Origin: Epiperipatus broadwayi
Lineage: Eukaryota; Onychophora; Udeonychophora; Euonychophora; Peripatidae
NCBI GenBank assembly: GCA_028023455.1
Contig: JAQFVV010000277.1
Coordinates: 560,001 to 624,000 of the forward strand
Direction: 5' to 3'
DNA: 64,000 nt
The notes under the pieces are model-generated. The model saw nothing but the letters and a program-made list of their open reading frames with translations, did no database searches and was not told where the DNA came from. Positions 1 to 10,329 of this stretch are shown piece by piece. The first letter of the stretch is position 1. Each line of letters begins with the position of its first letter. The translations under genes and the position numbers were made by a program.

Positions 1-235
1 TAGGTAACTAACTTTCCAGTAGCTAAATCAGCAGCTAAAGCAATCAACATTATAAACATTCCTCTTACTAAAGTTATTAAGATTCTATTATAGCTTATTT
101 TTAACAAATTTAAATAAGCACAAGTATGTAGGGCCATGATTTCAAAAGTTTGACTTTCTTGCCAGCTGTGCTAAGATCTAGTCATGATTTTTTACAATTC
201 AATAATAACTATTAATTTTGAAACTGTTTTGCATA

Positions 236-355
236 ACTTAGCATAGTTAGTAGAGTATTAGAACCTGGAAGATAAGATAATCAGGTTGATTCCCATTCTG
301 AAACTTCCAGTGCTCAGATTTTCTATGAACTCTAGAATTGTGAAGCCATTCTGTC
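236..355 (+). repeat. tRNA-derived SINE, family S
   Basis: The head resembles a tRNA promoter: an A-box-like tract near 240-258 (TTAGTAGAG) and a B-box-like GGTTGATTCCC near 284. It is followed by a body with a GTGCTC...TATGAACTC segment. The same body recurs at 15.65, 15.72, 34.3, 41.05, 45.8, 46.2 and 59.9 kb in both orientations, so this is a dispersed pol III-type SINE. The ends are approximate because the copies are old and I see no clear target duplication. Confidence 0.55.
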
Positions 356-601
356 ATTTATTTTTATTCTGGAACTAATATTCTGTAAACTTATTTAATA
401 AGGCCAATGCCGTAAGGCCGTTTCAAATTTTAATGACTCAGATTTTATTATTTTAGCACCAATTATCATTTACTTAAATAAAATGTTTACTTTAATTTGC
501 AAATACACATATTTATGATTAAATAAATAGAAATATTTATATATATATATTAAATGCTTTTAATTACTATGCACTAAAAAGCAAAAAAATAATTATTTCT
601 T

Positions 602-778
602 CAACCACAATTGTGGTTTTTAGATTTAACTTGAAATATAAGTGTCGGGACAGAGGAAGTCGAGAAATTAATTAAGTCAATCCCTTATTATTAAAAATTG
701 GGATTGACTTAATTAATTTCTGGATCCTCCATCTATGCTTTTATTTTAAGTTAAATCTAAAAATTCTAATTGTGATTT
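602..778. mobile_element. Palindromic MITE-like element
   Basis: Two ~80-bp arms (602-684 and 700-778) are near-complementary around a ~15-bp loop. The central part of the stem (AAATTAATTAAGTCAATCCC and its complement) is perfect; the outer parts carry mismatches and small indels. There is no ORF. It looks like a small non-autonomous foldback or MITE; no superfamily is assigned because the target duplication is unclear. Confidence 0.6.
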
Positions 779-780
779 AA

Positions 781-1184
781 TAACATTTTCATGAATTAAT
801 GTAGAAATTTGCAAATATCGTTGTCAATAGCATCTTAATAAGAATCCCAAATCATGGAAATTGGTATCATTTTCATTTGGTAAAAATGGTTGTGTGATAA
901 TGTAATGCGAGACAAAGATGATGTCAGAAGATTTTCATCAGCTTCTAAAAGGAAAACATATTAAATGTCATTCTTTAATTATACTATTAAATATATATGG
1001 TATTTCAAAAATATAAATTTTTGCATTTAACTTAATGATATACCAAAACATGAAAAAAAAAAAGAAATTTTCTTTTGATGTGTTAAAAGAAACGATTTGA
1101 AAATTATTTGTGAACATTTTGTGTTTGTATGCAAATTGTGCTCTTCTAAATCACAAAGAGAGTCTTTATTGAAAGTTTATGATG
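781..1184. other. AT-rich DNA, nothing recognised
   Basis: No coding motif, RNA gene or repeat could be recognised. Confidence 0.5.
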
Positions 1185-1455
1185 TAATTTTGCTTCTAAT
1201 TATATCTTGAATTGTTTTAACATATAGAATTAATTGTTAAATGTCTTTAGAAAACATCTAATTTCATTTAAACTTTTTAAATACATTCAGTGGTTAGCAA
1301 GTAGTTTAGTATTAAACTCAACATTTTGAGTAGTAGTATTTTCCTCTTTCAAATATTGGTGGCTTGACCAATGACAGTATTAGCATGGTAATCACATATA
1401 GATTTGTGAATATTAAATTTATGGTGATGTTCTAATCAATTAGTACTCAGCAGAA
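1185..1455 (-). repeat. tRNA-derived SINE, family T
   Basis: On the minus strand this reads as a tRNA-like head (GATTAGAACATCA), a middle segment ATTGGTCAAGCC, and a 3' body ending near a TTTTCTAAAGACA motif. The same three blocks occur in order at 7176-7410 and, partly, at 41.9-42.2 kb. It is therefore a second dispersed SINE-like family, distinct from family S. Confidence 0.5.
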
Positions 1456-1910
1456 TAACCTAATTCTCCTATGATACATGTAAAAAAATTTTGGTGGTGC
1501 ACACGTAATGATTTTATTATTAATCCATATTTAATTAAAATTATTTATTAATAATTATTATGAAATTTTGAATTTATTTGAGAGAAATGAACAAAAATTG
1601 ATTTTCCTTGGTGTAATTCTGTTTTATAGTAGATACATATCTCTTATTCCATCTGCAATTATGCATGCATTTATATGTATGATGCTAACTAGCATATACC
1701 GCACTGCATGGCAAAACAAGTGGCTAGTGCATTATTCCTGCATAATTGTACCAGACATAGTGCAGAAACAGTTATTACAATATGGATGCATTTTAAATTG
1801 ATTATTATATTTATAACCATAAAGAATTAAAAAAATTTTTTTTTACAAAGCAATTTTTCTCAGTATTTATTTTTTAGAATTCCTTTTTACTTAACATGGC
1901 AATGTAAGTA
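1456..1910. other. AT-rich DNA, nothing recognised
   Basis: Contains a 77-codon open frame at 1568-1801 with no recognisable motif; treated as chance. Nothing else seen. Confidence 0.45.
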
Positions 1911-1913
1911 ATA

Positions 1914-2008
1914 TTTACTAAGGCACTAAACCTAAAGTATGTGCAGTTGAAAATGCGAAGGTAGGGACCTTTACATGTCTTAACCACAAGCTTACGCATT
2001 GGAAGAAA
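1914..2008. repeat. ~95-bp dispersed repeat, copy 1
   Basis: Matches 17938-18033 at roughly nine positions in ten. Both copies share AATGCGAAGGTAGGGACCT and the ending CTTACGCATTGGAAGAAAA, and flanks diverge sharply at the right edge. AATGCG and CGCATT within it can pair as a hairpin. I cannot assign it to a known class; a short SINE or the end of a larger element are options. Confidence 0.55.
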
Positions 2009-2789
2009 AGGGGATTATCAGAATCAAGTAAGAATTCCAAATTTGGTGGACAGAAGAATTTGGCATGATTAATAAGGCAATAAAGCATTATGGGTTTTAG
2101 GTTCTGGGGTAGTAGTATGCAGATCAGTAAAATGGTGTTATGAAACAAACCACAAATTTCTTTTTAATAAAAGTAAAAAAGAATAAGAAACAATTATTGC
2201 AAGGACCATTAAAATTAGAAATGTTCAGTCAAACTTGCTAATTAAATATGCAAGCAGTCAGTCAAATACAACTGTTATATTGCCTCAAACATAATTTCCA
2301 AACATAGAAAACCTTTTGACTGTAGAAACAGTTAAAAATGTACACCATTTCTTTGTGAAGATTTTGAAGAGGAACAAAAAATTATTCAAACAATAAAAAA
2401 AAAAAGACTTTGGCTATAAATACAGAAAAGAAAAACATATTGGAAATGGATAAAAATATAACCCATCAACAAAAATAAATGCAAAATATTCTAGTTTCAT
2501 TTTTTTTTTTTTTGGTCTTGATGAGACTACTAACATAACTGGAACCTCTTATTTAGCTATTTTTATTTGTTATTATGTTGGAAACAATATCAAAGTAGAA
2601 TCAACGAGTTTATTATAAGCAGCAATAATAAAAGAAATCGATATTTCTATGCAGTTATAGATGCATTTGTTGAAAAGGAAATTAACATTTCCAAAATTAT
2701 ATCAGTAACAACTGGTCATACTTATAGTATGTTCAGATGTGAAAAAGATTTTGTCATTTGATTTACCAATATATTGGACATGTACTCTA
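2009..2789. other. AT-rich DNA, nothing recognised
   Basis: Short open frames only, with poly-A and poly-T runs; no repeat or coding motif recognised. Confidence 0.45.
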
Positions 2790-4545
2790 AATAATAATTT
2801 ATTAAGGTAGTATAATTACATTGTGAAAATTACATATTGAAATTGATTGGTATATTAATTGCTTGGGTAAAGTCCAAGAGCCTTGTGGATGAGTGTTTAG
2901 GTCATTGTGTGCTATAGTCGCTTAGTTGAGAATTTTGGAATAGTTTCCATGTTTCTTCGAAGACAAATCTGGTGACTAGTGTCTTGTCTCTTTCTTTAAT
3001 CTTATTACTTATTTGGTTAAAGAGATGGTCTTCATCTGGTTGAGGTAGGGTATATTGCTTCTAACATCTAACAAGTCAGATGGAATATGTTATAAAGACT
3101 GATAGCCTAAAGACAGGGATATCTCTCTCACGTATGCATTGCTTGAGGTCCAAAATTTGGTAGAGGTCAACTTTGAGTTTTATATATGAGGCTCTTAATA
3201 TCCCCAGATCCATACATGTTTTAATAATATGGTCAAAGGTTTCCTCATGTTTGCCACAATAGGGGTATATTGATCCAACTTTAGTAATGAATCTTTTATA
3301 CCTGAGAAACCAATTGGTGGGCATAGTTTCTAGGTTGATTTTAATTATATAGTCTAGGTATTTTGGCTCCAGAGTCCAGTATTTAAATAATGTGATGAGT
3401 CTTTGGTTTGATAGTCCAAGTTTTGACTTAATAGTGTAAGTGCTTAGTTTTAACATGCAGTGAGCATCCCACATTTTAATTTTACTTTGGAAAAGGTCTT
3501 CTGTATTGGTATTGTGTTGTTTCAATGTTATTACTAATTGATCTAACCAGCATATTTTTAGGTGGAAATCTGTCTGTAGGTTGTATTATATCTGTTATCT
3601 TGTTGTATCCATACTTCTGTATTAAATTGTAGATCAAGGAATGAGATTTTTGGTATAGTATGATTGGAATGGAATGAAGTGACATTTCATTTAATTTTTC
3701 TGCTGTTGCATATTGCCGATGCTAATAGAGACTGTATGACATTTCCAAAAGAGCTTTGAGCAAAATCTGTCCATTTTTTAAATGAAATGATTTAGTTGCA
3801 GTCATTATTGGAAGGTAGTATGAGATTTTACTGAATATTTTCATATTCAGTAGGGCTACCTTACTTTGAAAAGACAAGTAGAACTTGGACAGTGTTTGAG
3901 TGCTGTTGTTTGTGGAATTCAGGATCTTAGTTTGCAGTTCCTTGGACATTGCAGCCTGAGATTTGAAGATAGAGAACCCCAGGAACTTTTGAGGGTCAGC
4001 ACGGAATCAAGATTTTATATTTTTTTTCCAGATGAAATTGCTTATGTAGATGATTTTAGTGGGTTATATTTAATCCTGTAAGTCTGGTAAACCTATCCAG
4101 CACCCCATATAGATTGTTAAGGTGCTGCTCTGGTGGAAGAACAACCAAAACATCATCAGTGTAGGCTATTGACCTGACTGTTCTTTTTAATCTTGGAATG
4201 TAGACTCCAGGGAGATTATCTTCAATATCTTTGAAAAGGGGATTTATGTAGCAGGTGAAAAGGAGAGCACTGAGAGGGGAGCCTTGAGGTATGGAAGTAT
4301 TTGGAATGAAACTATTGGTGTACATACCATTTAGAGATCTATGTATCTATCTATTGAATAGTAGGTTGTCTAGGATTTGTATAATTTCAGAGGGTATATC
4401 AAGGTCCTCCAACAGCAGTATCTTTTGAAGAGTTCCAACAGCAGTATCTTTTGAAGAGTCACAGGATTCCTGGATAATGCCAGATCCAAAAACAACCTCA
4501 CAAAATCAAATGCACTTGTGGTGATGAATAGTGATCTCTCTCCCC
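2790..4545 (-). pseudogene. LINE reverse transcriptase fragment (family Q)
   Basis: Decayed non-LTR retrotransposon ORF2 on the minus strand, broken into several frames. From 5' to 3': a region with LFLDLALSRNP (about 4470-4530); the RT block PQGSPLSALLF (about 4256-4290); the catalytic box AYTDDVLVV (about 4145-4175, YTDD in place of the usual Y/FADD); then a C-terminal domain with a CCHC-like zinc knuckle degenerated to YPYCGKHEETFDHIIKTC (about 3210-3265). The PQGSPLS form resembles I/R1-like clades rather than RTE; this is an inference. A 25-bp segment is tandemly duplicated at about 4415-4465. The 5' end abuts an oppositely oriented endonuclease start. Confidence 0.75.
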
Positions 4546-4546
4546 A

Positions 4547-4790
4547 ATGTCTAAAATGAAATGTAAAATTGTTGGGATAAATGTGAGAGGCCTTAACTCC
4601 ATGGCTCGGATACATGCCATCAGACATTGGTTCATAGATAACTCTCCACACAATATGTTTATGGGAGAGACTAAGTTCCATTCCTATTCAAGAAAATTTA
4701 TACTTGAGGAACTTTACAAGCTGGGATATACCCAACTGATCTCAAATTATTGGACATATAGTTCTTGCATTATACCTCAGTAAGTTTTAT
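4547..4790 (+). pseudogene. Inverted LINE endonuclease N-terminus
   Basis: The frame at 4547-4783 begins MSKMKCKIVGINVRGLNS and continues with HAIRHWF and MGETKF, the pattern of an APE-type LINE endonuclease start (IxxxNxRGL followed by ETK). It stops after 78 residues, far short of a full domain. It lies head-to-head with the family Q RT fragment, its 5' end adjacent to the 5' end of that fragment. That is the geometry of 5' inversion (twin priming) during LINE insertion; the two pieces may be one event. Confidence 0.65.
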
Positions 4791-5920
4791 TTATCAAAGT
4801 TAGTTTCAAAATATTAGAAGATATTATGAGCTTCGTAACAAAATTAGTGAATTTTATATCTGCATACATTTTATATAAATGAAAATCCCTGGAATTGTTT
4901 AATTGGATAAATTCACCGCCATATAAATGTTTATTGTCTGACGTTTAAGTCGTAGAAAATTTTTTAAAGACTTGTTTTATATATGTATAATGAGAATATC
5001 ATGGAACAATATAATCGAATGAATTTCGAAATTAAATTTTTATTAATTTGGGCTTCCAGTTAAATGAATTAAATATTAAACTGTGAGGTGATAATACGAG
5101 TAAATAGTAATTGTCCTGATTAAATTAATCAAAGTATTTTGGAAGTTTCAATTCTTATGTTATTGTAAATATTTTCCAAATATATATATTTTTTGCGTTA
5201 TAGAATTTCATGAGAAACCAAACAAAGATAAATTAGAACAAGAGTTTCTTTTATAATTCAGTCGATGATCAACAAATTTTCTTCAAGATTTACACAGTTC
5301 AGGCAATTGGAAGAAAAAGATTCAAATTTATTATGTACACCAGCAGATAAACTCAATTTGAAAATTCTCGAGTAATTGAATTTGAGTAATATAAGATTGC
5401 AGTTAATTGATTTTCAATCCAGTTCTATATAGTGACAAATGTCTGTTTATTTGGAAAGTGATTTGGAAATGATTGAAAATGATCAATTATTAGACGCATA
5501 AAAACAAATGTTGAAGAGGAAATATTAAAAACTGCAAATACCATTTCTGAAACTTTTAGATGTTTAAAAACATTAGCGATAGCTATATTATCTATTTTTA
5601 CGCGAATCGTTATTTTTAGAAATTAATTTTATAAATGATAGATTCTGAAATAAAATAATTGATGAATCTAGTTTAATATGCCTATTATTAAAAGTGACAA
5701 AATATGATCCTGATATAAAACATTTATCATCTAATGCGCAGAAGCAAAAATGTCATTCAAAAATATATGCTTATGACAATTCATCTTTGTAAAATTCAAT
5801 GCTAATTTTTAAAATTCTCGCAATAAAATTCTGTAATAATTAATTTTCTACTAATTTTTTTTTTTATTAAAATTAGTAATTTCATAAATATTATTTGTTA
5901 ATTTTCAATACGGTGCTTTA
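4791..5920. other. AT-rich DNA, nothing recognised
   Basis: No open frame longer than about 60 codons and no repeat recognised. Confidence 0.45.
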
Positions 5921-5949
5921 AAAAAAGTTTGCCCTATTAGTCTAATTAG

Positions 5950-5962
5950 TTAGAACATCAAC
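5950..5962. repeat. Target-site duplication, left
   Basis: TTAGAACATCAAC here and TTAGAGCATCAAC at 7163-7175 (12 of 13 identical) flank the family B composite. Confidence 0.7.
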
Positions 5963-6027
5963 CCTCAGCTCTCCATGCCTTCTCATATTGCTGTCTCACC
6001 TGATCATATACATGTTGAAAAATAATC

Positions 6028-6071
6028 ACCAATATAGGTATTTCAAGCTAAACCAGCAATCATCAGTTGGT
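6028..6071 (-). ncRNA. Hammerhead ribozyme, family B unit B1
   Basis: Read on minus: stem I ACCAA / UUGGU, core CUGAUGA, stem II with loop GGUUU, then GAAA and the short stem III. The core is intact, but the two basal stem II pairs are U-U mismatches, so activity is doubtful. Confidence 0.55.
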
Positions 6072-6522
6072 CCAGATTATTATCTTCACATATATATACA
6101 ATCAGTGCTCAGCTTTATATTAAGATAGCCAATTTTCATACTTTAATGGACAGGCTTCAAATTAATTACTTCAACCCACAATTCTTCAGCCATCCATTTC
6201 ATTAAAAATCTGATGATGGAACGTTCAAAGCCCATGTTAGTGCCAAGGTTGTCATCCTACTTATGTTGACCATTTAGTCATTCTGACCCCTCATGTACTG
6301 GAGAATAATCCATTTACATACATATGCGAGGGATAGGCAGACCTTTAATGCACAATGTTTTTAATATATAAATTAATACGCTGTACAGGCTTACACACAC
6401 CTGCCCATATAATGTAATATATAAGGGATTCAAACTCAGACTTTTACATGACCCTCAGCTCTCCATTCCATCTCATATTGCTGACTCACCTGATCATATA
6501 CATGTTGAAAAGATAAATATTC

Positions 6523-6566
6523 ACCAATATACATATTTCATGCTAAACCAGCACTCATCAGTTGGT
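6523..6566 (-). ncRNA. Hammerhead ribozyme, family B unit B2 (best copy)
   Basis: On the minus strand the 44 nt contain: stem I 5' strand ACCAA; core CUGAUGA; stem II GUGCU / AGCAU closed by loop GGUUU; GAA; stem III AUA / UAU with a 2-nt loop; cleavage-site residue A17; stem I 3' strand UUGGU. All invariant core positions (C3 to A9, G12, A13, A14, A15.1, U16.1) are present. Predicted cleavage is between 6528 and 6527. It is type I, with the chain entering through stem I and a minimal stem III, as in PLE hammerheads, which often act as dimers. Confidence 0.75.
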
Positions 6567-6966
6567 CCAGATTACCATCTCCACATATATATACAATCAG
6601 TGCTCAGCTTTATATTAAGATAGCCAATCTTCATACTTTAATGGACAGGCTTCAAACTACTCCAACTTACAACTCTTCAGCCATCCATTTCATTGAAAAT
6701 CTGATGATGGAACATTCAAAGCCTTCGTATATGTATGTAAATGGATTATTCTCCAGTACATGAGGTGTCAGAATGACTAAATGGTCAACATGGGTAGGGT
6801 GACAACCTTGTCACTAACAAGGGCTTTGAACAATTTTCGATGAAATGAATGGCTGAAGAGTTGTGGGTTGGAGTAGTTTGAAGCCTGACCATTAAAGTAT
6901 GAAGATTGGCTATCTTAATACAAAGCAGAGCACTGATTGTATATATGTGTGGAGATAGTGATCTGG

Positions 6967-7010
6967 ACCAACTGATGATTGCTGGTTTAGCATGAAATAC
7001 ATATATTGGT
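6967..7010 (+). ncRNA. Hammerhead ribozyme, family B unit B3
   Basis: Same layout as the B2 copy in the inverted unit: ACCAA, CUGAUGA, stem II with loop GGUUU, GAAA, AUACAUAU hairpin, A17, UUGGU. Predicted cleavage follows 7005. The basal stem II pair is U-U rather than G-U; all other core bases are intact. Confidence 0.7.
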
Positions 7011-7162
7011 GATTATTTATCTTTTCAACATATGTATAATCAGGTGGTCAGCAAGATGAGATGGCATGGAGAGCTGAGGGCCATGTGAAAATCTGAGTTC
7101 AAATCCCTTATATATTACATTATATATGTGCAGGTGTGTGTAAGCCTGTACAGTGTACTAAT

Positions 7163-7175
7163 TTAGAGCATCAAC
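7163..7175. repeat. Target-site duplication, right
   Basis: Partner of 5950-5962; one mismatch in 13. Confidence 0.7.
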
Positions 7176-7410
7176 TTCATTTATTCACAAATCTGAAAAT
7201 CCCAGGTTCGATCCTAATTCTAGCACTATCATTGGTCAAGCCAACAATCATTGAAAAAGAGAGGAGAATAATACAATTTAAAATGTTATGTTATGTACTA
7301 ACCTGTGTGATATTCCTATCAATTGAATGCATTGATAAGTTTAAATAAAGCTTGAATTTTTCTAAAGACTTTGAATGATTAATTCTTAATGATAGAAATG
7401 GCCAACATAT

Positions 7411-7930
7411 AATCACACTGAGAGTGCTAATATTTGGAGACGACTTCAAGATATTGCACTTGTAGCATTAATATTGTCAGGATTGATGAGATTATAACTT
7501 CTTGTGGGAATGGTTATGGCAGTATTATTTTGGCCTGAAGCTAAAGAAAACAGTAGGCAAATTTGTGGATATAGTTGGGAATGTTCTTAATGGATATCAT
7601 GCTCCGAATAAGAAAATAACAAATAAACATATAAACATCAGAAATCATCATCATCTTGATAGAACTTTTTGTATCGATCAGCATTGATGTTTATTTCATT
7701 GGAGATTTTTATTTACTCTCCAAGATGTCTAAACTGCTTTTTGTCTGCATTATTATTCATGAACTTTTAACACATAATTTTAAAATTATCTATAATTTTA
7801 ATATTTATGTTCTTTATTACTTTTTACAATGCTTTTTTACAAGCAACTAGATGTTTTTGATTGCCCCAGAAATCTTCAGAACTATAACAAACATAATTCA
7901 AATACATGAATACAAATTTAAAATGTATAA
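7411..7930. other. Nothing recognised
   Basis: Two short overlapping open frames (7502-7687, 7656-7850) lack recognisable motifs. No repeat recognised. Confidence 0.45.
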
Positions 7931-8711
7931 TATATAAAATGTTTTTTATATTCTATATTTATCAATCAGTACTTTCTATAATCATATATATATCATTTAT
8001 TTTTTAATATTTAACTCAAACATTATATATTCATATTTTAAATATTTTACATTATTATTCTTTATTATATTAACACTCAATAATCAATATGTATAATTTT
8101 CTTTAACCTATAACATTATTTTTCATATTTTTTATACCTACCTTCTCTTTGTATTTTTTATATAATTATATCTAGTTTTTTTATGTCAAAATTTTTTTCA
8201 GGCCCAAATCTCTATTTAATACTGGCTTAAAATTAGCTTCTTTTATTTTTCTATTTCTTTTATTATTTGTAAATTGTATCATATTTATACAAACATTTCA
8301 CATATCTCTCTATATAATTATTACTTTTTTATATATTATACATTTTAATGTTTTTTATATTTTATATTTATCAATCAGTACTTTCTATAATCATATATAT
8401 ATATCATTTATTTTTTAATATTTAACTCAAACATTATATATTCATATTTTAAATATTTTACATTATTATTCTTTATTATATTAACACTCAATAATCAATA
8501 TGTATAATTTTTTTTAACCTATAACATTATTTTTTATATTTTTTATACCTACCTTCTCTTTGTATTTTTTATATAATTATATCTAGTTTTTTTATGTCAA
8601 AATTTTTTTCAGGCCCAAATCTCTATTTAATACTGGCTTAAAATTAGCTTCTTTTATTTTTCTATTTCTTTTATTATTTGTAAATTGTATCATATTTATA
8701 CAAACATTTCC
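7931..8711. repeat. Two-copy tandem duplication, period 409 bp
   Basis: The segment from about 7941 recurs from 8350 with very few differences for about 360 bp (shared markers CAGGCCCAAATCTC and GTATCATATTTATACAAACA). High identity suggests a recent local duplication of AT-rich DNA. No ORF. Confidence 0.8.
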
Positions 8712-9100
8712 AAACTCATCCTGTTTTAATATATGTAAAAGCATTTTAAAAGCAATAAAGAACTTAGATGATATTAATATTATATAGATTTAGCAATGCC
8801 AACACATAATTTTCTAAGCAGATTAAACAGTTGAAAATCAGTTGAGAGGCATCAGAATTATATGGAATATTTATAACAATTTGAAATGAGATTTTTGGGT
8901 TGTCTTTCATTGGAGAAGTATTATCTGCATATAAAGAATTAATATTGATTGTAGATTAATTTTTTTGTTGTTCAATTTGAGATTTCATCTTTACTTTAAA
9001 CAGCTTTAAACAGAGCAGTATGGTTAAGGTTGAATCTTTGATCAAACTTTATAAGTCACACTTTTCTATTCACTTGAAATAACTCAGATTATATGTAAAT
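8712..9100. other. Nothing recognised
   Basis: No repeat or coding signal found. Confidence 0.45.
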
Positions 9101-9104
9101 GAAG

Positions 9105-10085
9105 CTTCCAATGAGTTAAATCATGTTTGCAATCCCATCACATCTATCCATCAGCTCAGAAGTCAGACCAATCACTCAGAACACAAATACATGCACATTT
9201 TGCTCTGAACCACTACTCATCAGTTGGCCTAGATCACAATGTTTTATCTATATCTTCATCATTTGGTCGATATATATCTAGAGAGCAAATTACTATAGTT
9301 TAATTGACAGGTTTTAAATTTTCTGCAGTACAACAATAATATAAACCACTGTAATGGAAATATGTTAATGACTGTTACTAATCATCTATCAACCTAGACC
9401 TTATCGCTAGCTCCAATAAGTTTTTTTAATGTATCTGCTTTTATCCTCTGAATATAATCCAATGATTGTACACTCCTCTACAAGGTGTTAAAAGTGGATA
9501 TTGCTCCACTTTATGTGAAAATTATGAAACTTATCAAGACTCAACATGGATAAGGAAATCAGGTGTTGATACCTCTATGCCACTGCAGATACATTATCCA
9601 TTAAATAAGACTTAAAAAAACTTATTTGAACTAGTGATAATGTCTAGATTGATAATAACAGTTATTAATATATTTCCAATGCAGTGGTTTATATTATTGT
9701 ACTGCAGAAAATTTGAAACCTATCAACTAAACTATAGTAATTTGCTATCTAGATATATACTGAACAAATGATGATGATATATGTAAGAGATTGTGATCTG
9801 GGCCAACTGATGAGTACTGTTTCAGTATAAAATGCATATGTTATAGATCATTTATTATTTTCACATGTCTTTGACCATATGTTTCAGTAATGTGTGATAT
9901 AATTGTAATTAATAAACAAAAAAAATTAAGATTAGGATTTCTCTAGAAATAATGTGTATTTGAATTGTAACAAGTGCTATATGAATTGTTTGATGGAGTG
10001 TAGGTTTCTAATTTGGTCTGACTTCTGGGCTGATGGATGGTTGTGAAAGGATTGCAAATGTGATATAACTCATTGGAAACCTCAG
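9105..10085. mobile_element. Long palindromic element, family B-like
   Basis: Left arm about 9105-9440 and right arm about 9582-10085 are complementary. The outer ends CAATGAGTTA...GCAATCC pair, and the inner blocks ATGGAAATATGTTAATGACT and TGTCTAGATTGATAATAACA lie on opposite arms. A unique loop of about 140 bp separates them. Each arm contains a diverged family B block, including the GGCCAACTGATGAGTACTG hammerhead relic in the right arm. It is older than the 6-kb copies; no target duplication is evident. Confidence 0.65.
9801..9845 (+). ncRNA. Degenerate hammerhead, family B-like
   Basis: CCAA, CUGAUGA and a stem II GUACU / AGUAU are present, but G12 is replaced by A, so it should be inactive. 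Against GUGCU / AGCAU in other copies, a G-C pair has become A-U on both sides, a compensatory change supporting the fold. Confidence 0.5.
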
Positions 10086-10329
10086 TTTCTTCCTCTTCAG
10101 TTATTTACTTGAAAGTTCTTTCTCCTACATCCTTATCATCTTACTGTGCTGCCATCTATCTGTGAATTTCAATAGATTGAATACCTTTATTATAAATGAT
10201 TTTGAAAATGGTGAACAATAATACAATTTGAGATGGTTTCATGTTTGAAGATTCAGAACCTGAATAAGTGTAATAGTATATAAGTTTAAATTTAATCTTT
10301 CAGAATGCTTAATTTCAAGTGCAGTTTAT

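Larger units (their letters stand above)
5963..7162. mobile_element. Family B composite insertion (PLE pseudo-LTR-like)
   Basis: Three units: B1 (about 5963-6335) and B2 (about 6386-6723), both with the ribozyme on the minus strand, then B3 (about 6724-7162) inverted with the ribozyme on plus. The outer arms of B2 and B3 are complementary down to GTACAGGCTTACACACACCT and its complement. No ORF is present. Direct units followed by an inverted unit, variable-length target duplications and one hammerhead per unit match the structure described for Penelope-like pseudo-LTRs. Autonomy is absent; a helper PLE polymerase would be needed. Confidence 0.7.
5925..7410 (+). repeat. SINE family T copy split by a family B insertion
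   Basis: The tRNA-like head lies at about 5935-5962 (TAATTAGTTAGAACATCAAC). The rest resumes at 7176 with the B box GGTTCGATCC (about 7206-7215), ATTGGTCAAGCC and the family T 3' body, ending near 7400. Removing 5963-7175 (insert plus one target duplicate) restores a continuous SINE that aligns with the minus-strand copy at 1185-1455. The host SINE thus proves the boundaries of the inserted element. Confidence 0.65.

Noticed and set aside
6661-6725. A second hammerhead in family B at CTGATGATGGAAC
   Set aside because: CUGAUGA is followed within two bases by GGAAC, leaving no room for stem II.
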